A stretch of DNA of 7,348 nucleotides from Pedobacter sp. UBA2067 (lineage in GTDB: Bacteria; Bacteroidota; Bacteroidia; Sphingobacteriales; Sphingobacteriaceae), in NCBI GenBank assembly GCA_002333205.1, contig DDAD01000162.1:44012-51359 (forward strand). The letters run 5' to 3'. How positions within the stretch are numbered: position 1 is the stretch's first letter; each line of letters opens with the position of its first letter. Positions 5,646 through 7,348 of this stretch are shown in pieces. The notes beneath the pieces are model-generated. The model ran no database searches. It had not been told where the DNA came from and saw only the letters and a program-made list of their open reading frames with translations. Both the position numbers and the translations under genes were made by a program.

Positions 5646-6886
5646 TGAAGACCAAACTAGGGCATTTAACCTATTGTACAAACATTCACGCCGGAAAAGA
5701 CTGGAGGGCAGATTTCGAGAACCTAAAAACACATTTTCCGGAAATTAAAGCCGCAGTGTCGCCAGATGAACAAATGGGCATCGGCTTGAGGCTCTCCAAT
5801 GCGGCAAGCCTGGAACTTGTGAATCCATCGGCACTGTCGGAGTTTAAACACTGGCTGCAGGCGCATCAGGCCTATGTGTTTACCATGAATGGCTTTCCTT
5901 ATGGTGAATTCCATCATACCGTGGTTAAAGCCGATGTACATAGCCCCGACTGGACTACAGCCGCACGAAAAGATTATACCATCCGCTTAGCACATCTATT
6001 GGCCGCCCTGTTACCTGAGGGTATGGAAGGCGGCATTTCAACTTCGCCCTTAAGCTACCGACATTGGTTCAGTACAACGGAAGCGCTGGATGATGCCGTG
6101 AAAAGGGCAACGATAAACATCCTGGAAGTTGTTAAAGCGTTGATCTCCATTCATCAGGATACCGGTAAGCTGATCCACCTGGATTTGGAGCCAGAGCCGG
6201 ATGGGATTATTGAATCAGGACCGGAGTACATCAGCTGGTACGAGCAGGACCTGCTGCGGATCGGGATACCAGCGATTGCAGAAGCCTTTAGCCTGAGCAA
6301 TCAGCAGGCAGAAAGCTTGATTAAACAGCATCTGTGTCTGTGTTATGACGTTTGTCATTTCTCTATCGGTTATGAAGATCATGCAGCGGTGCTGCAGCGG
6401 TTAAAAACGAAAGGGTTAAAGGTTGGCAAGATTCAGATCAGTGCCGCTTTGAAAGGAAAGTTCAATGATGCAACGCATGCTGATGCGGCAAATCAAAGCG
6501 GTGAAGCACATAACCAAGCAATTCTCAACGATTTCAAGCAATTTAATGAGCCTACTTATCTCCATCAGGTGGTTGCCAAGGATGCTGCGGGCAAGTTAAC
6601 CCGCTATCCCGACCTGGATGGAGCCATTGCTGATGTTCATGTAGCATCCGCAGCAGAATGGCGCGCCCATTTCCATGTTCCGGTTTCAACGGATCGGATC
6701 GGACAGCTTTACTCCACCCGTGAAGATATCCTCCAAGTATTAGCAATTCAAAAACAAGATCCCTTTACCACTCACCTGGAAGTAGAAACCTATACCTGGG
6801 AGGTGCTGCCAGAGGGGCTGAAAATACCCATTGCGCAATCCATCATCAACGAACTGGATTGGGTGATCAATCATACGATAAAATGA
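5645..6886 (+). CDS. eboE: EboE, xylose-isomerase-like TIM-barrel 'metabolite traffic' protein
   Basis: The 413-residue protein has the fold of sugar-phosphate isomerases/AP endonuclease 2. Family landmarks are LTYCTNIHAG (8-17), NGFPYGEFH followed by VK, TSPLSYRHW, H178-L-D180-L-E182-P-E184-P-D186-G, C233-Y-D235-V-C-H238-F, V260-G-K-I-Q264-I-S-A-A-L-K, H342-F-H344-V-P, and L-E379-V-E381-T-Y-T-W-E near the end. E182, D235, H238 and E379/E381 fall where metal ligands occur in this fold, so a metal-dependent isomerase or epimerase activity is plausible but untested. The name comes from the cluster's role in metabolite export, not from transporter features: there are no membrane segments and no signal peptide. 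ATG 5645 overlaps the eboD stop as TGATG, a classic coupling junction. A TTG at 5642 directly before it would add only one residue and is less likely. Its own TGA overlaps the eboF start by 4 nt. Confidence 0.94.
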   Translation: MKTKLGHLTYCTNIHAGKDWRADFENLKTHFPEIKAAVSPDEQMGIGLRLSNAASLELVNPSALSEFKHWLQAHQAYVFTMNGFPYGEFHHTVVKADVHSPDWTTAARKDYTIRLAHLLAALLPEGMEGGISTSPLSYRHWFSTTEALDDAVKRATINILEVVKALISIHQDTGKLIHLDLEPEPDGIIESGPEYISWYEQDLLRIGIPAIAEAFSLSNQQAESLIKQHLCLCYDVCHFSIGYEDHAAVLQRLKTKGLKVGKIQISAALKGKFNDATHADAANQSGEAHNQAILNDFKQFNEPTYLHQVVAKDAAGKLTRYPDLDGAIADVHVASAAEWRAHFHVPVSTDRIGQLYSTREDILQVLAIQKQDPFTTHLEVETYTWEVLPEGLKIPIAQSIINELDWVINHTIK

Positions 6887-7348
6887 AGAAAACTGTAGTT
6901 ATTGATGTTGTTGGATTGTCTTCAAATCTGATTGGTGAACATACGCCATTCATTCAACAATACCTGAAAACACATCATATAAGCCATATTAAACCCATGC
7001 TGCCAGCCGTAACCACGGCGGTGCAATCCACCTACCTTACTGGTCAGGAATCAACAGCCCATGGGATTGTAGGAAACGGCTGGTACGATCGCACAGATGC
7101 TGAAGTGAAGTTCTGGAAGCAGTCGAACAAGCTGGTCCAGCAACCGAAAATATGGGATAAGGCGAAAGCCATAGATCCCGGTTTTACCTGTGCAAACATG
7201 TTCTGGTGGTACAACATGTATTCCAATGCGGATTATTCTGTAACGCCAAGACCAAACTACCTCGCTGATGGGAGAAAGATACCAGACTGCTATTCTGAAC
7301 CGGCAGATCTGCGTGACGTCCTGCAGCAGGAACTCGGACAGTTCCCGT
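6883..7348 (+). CDS. eboF: EboF, alkaline phosphatase/nucleotide pyrophosphatase-family protein (5' part, cut by window edge)
   Basis: Translation from ATG 6883 gives MKKTVVIDVVGLSSNLIG and continues open to the window end, about 155 residues of a protein whose full length cannot be seen. It matches the type I phosphodiesterase/nucleotide pyrophosphatase branch of the alkaline phosphatase superfamily. D8 at the end of the first strand is a metal ligand. P41-A-V-T44-T-A-V-Q-S-T-Y-L-T53-G54 aligns with the nucleophile loop (P-T-x-T-x-P-N-H...TG), making T44 the predicted nucleophile. A-H-G-I-V-G-N-G-W follows shortly after (about residues 60-68). The remaining metal ligands would lie beyond the window. 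It has no signal peptide, unlike many phosphatases in this superfamily, so it probably acts in the cytoplasm on a phosphoester or phosphodiester intermediate of the Ebo pathway (inference). The ATGA overlap with eboE indicates cotranslation. It was identified by direct translation. Confidence 0.9.
   Translation, partial: MKKTVVIDVVGLSSNLIGEHTPFIQQYLKTHHISHIKPMLPAVTTAVQSTYLTGQESTAHGIVGNGWYDRTDAEVKFWKQSNKLVQQPKIWDKAKAIDPGFTCANMFWWYNMYSNADYSVTPRPNYLADGRKIPDCYSEPADLRDVLQQELGQFP

Noticed and set aside
5557..5748. Open frame across the eboD/eboE junction on the + strand
   Set aside because: It is out of frame with two strongly supported genes and its product has no recognisable features.
1..7348. 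tRNA or rRNA genes, CRISPR arrays, insertion sequences, attachment sites
   Set aside because: Coding density is near complete and the only sizeable gap is 1400-1510. No direct-repeat array, transposase, terminal inverted repeats or structured RNA was seen.

Overview
The window is about 7.3 kb of protein-dense, moderate-GC DNA with every recognisable gene on the + strand. The best reading is a chromosome segment of a Bacteroidota bacterium. The pointers are a secreted two-domain DUF1080 protein of the kind abundant in that phylum, weak or absent Shine-Dalgarno sequences at most starts, and an ebo gene cluster, which is known from Bacteroidota among other groups. I cannot assign genus or family from the sequence alone.

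Layout. Positions 32-1399 encode an exported protein with two tandem DUF1080 (3-keto-disaccharide hydrolase-type) domains. It is followed by a strong GC-rich hairpin (1407-1434) that looks like an intrinsic terminator and separates it from what follows. The short gap 1435-1510 should contain the promoter of the next unit. Its proximal end holds an imperfect palindrome and a small tandem repeat directly before the first start codon. From 1511 to the right edge there is one tight run of seven genes: a small TMEM220-type membrane protein, then eboA, eboB (TatD-like hydrolase), eboC (UbiA-like prenyltransferase), eboD (3-dehydroquinate synthase-like), eboE (TIM-barrel xylose-isomerase-like 'metabolite traffic' protein) and the 5' part of eboF (alkaline phosphatase/nucleotide pyrophosphatase superfamily), cut by the window edge. 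Gaps are 5-14 nt up to eboD. eboD/eboE overlap by 1 nt (TGATG) and eboE/eboF by 4 nt (ATGA).

How the genes work together. The ebo (also called edb) cluster is known from cyanobacteria, Bacteroidota, proteobacteria and some eustigmatophyte algal plastids. From memory of the literature, it is needed for export of the scytonemin monomer to the periplasm in Nostoc and for repelling nematode grazers in a Pseudomonas. Its own product has not been chemically defined. The enzyme families here (metal-dependent hydrolase, integral-membrane prenyltransferase, sugar-phosphate cyclase homologue, isomerase-like barrel, phosphodiesterase) would suit a pathway making a prenyl-linked, cyclitol- or sugar-derived small molecule; that is inference. 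The most interesting local feature is the TMEM220-type gene placed 7 nt before eboA as the apparent first gene of the operon, which suggests it is an accessory membrane component of the system. The DUF1080 gene appears to be an unrelated neighbour.
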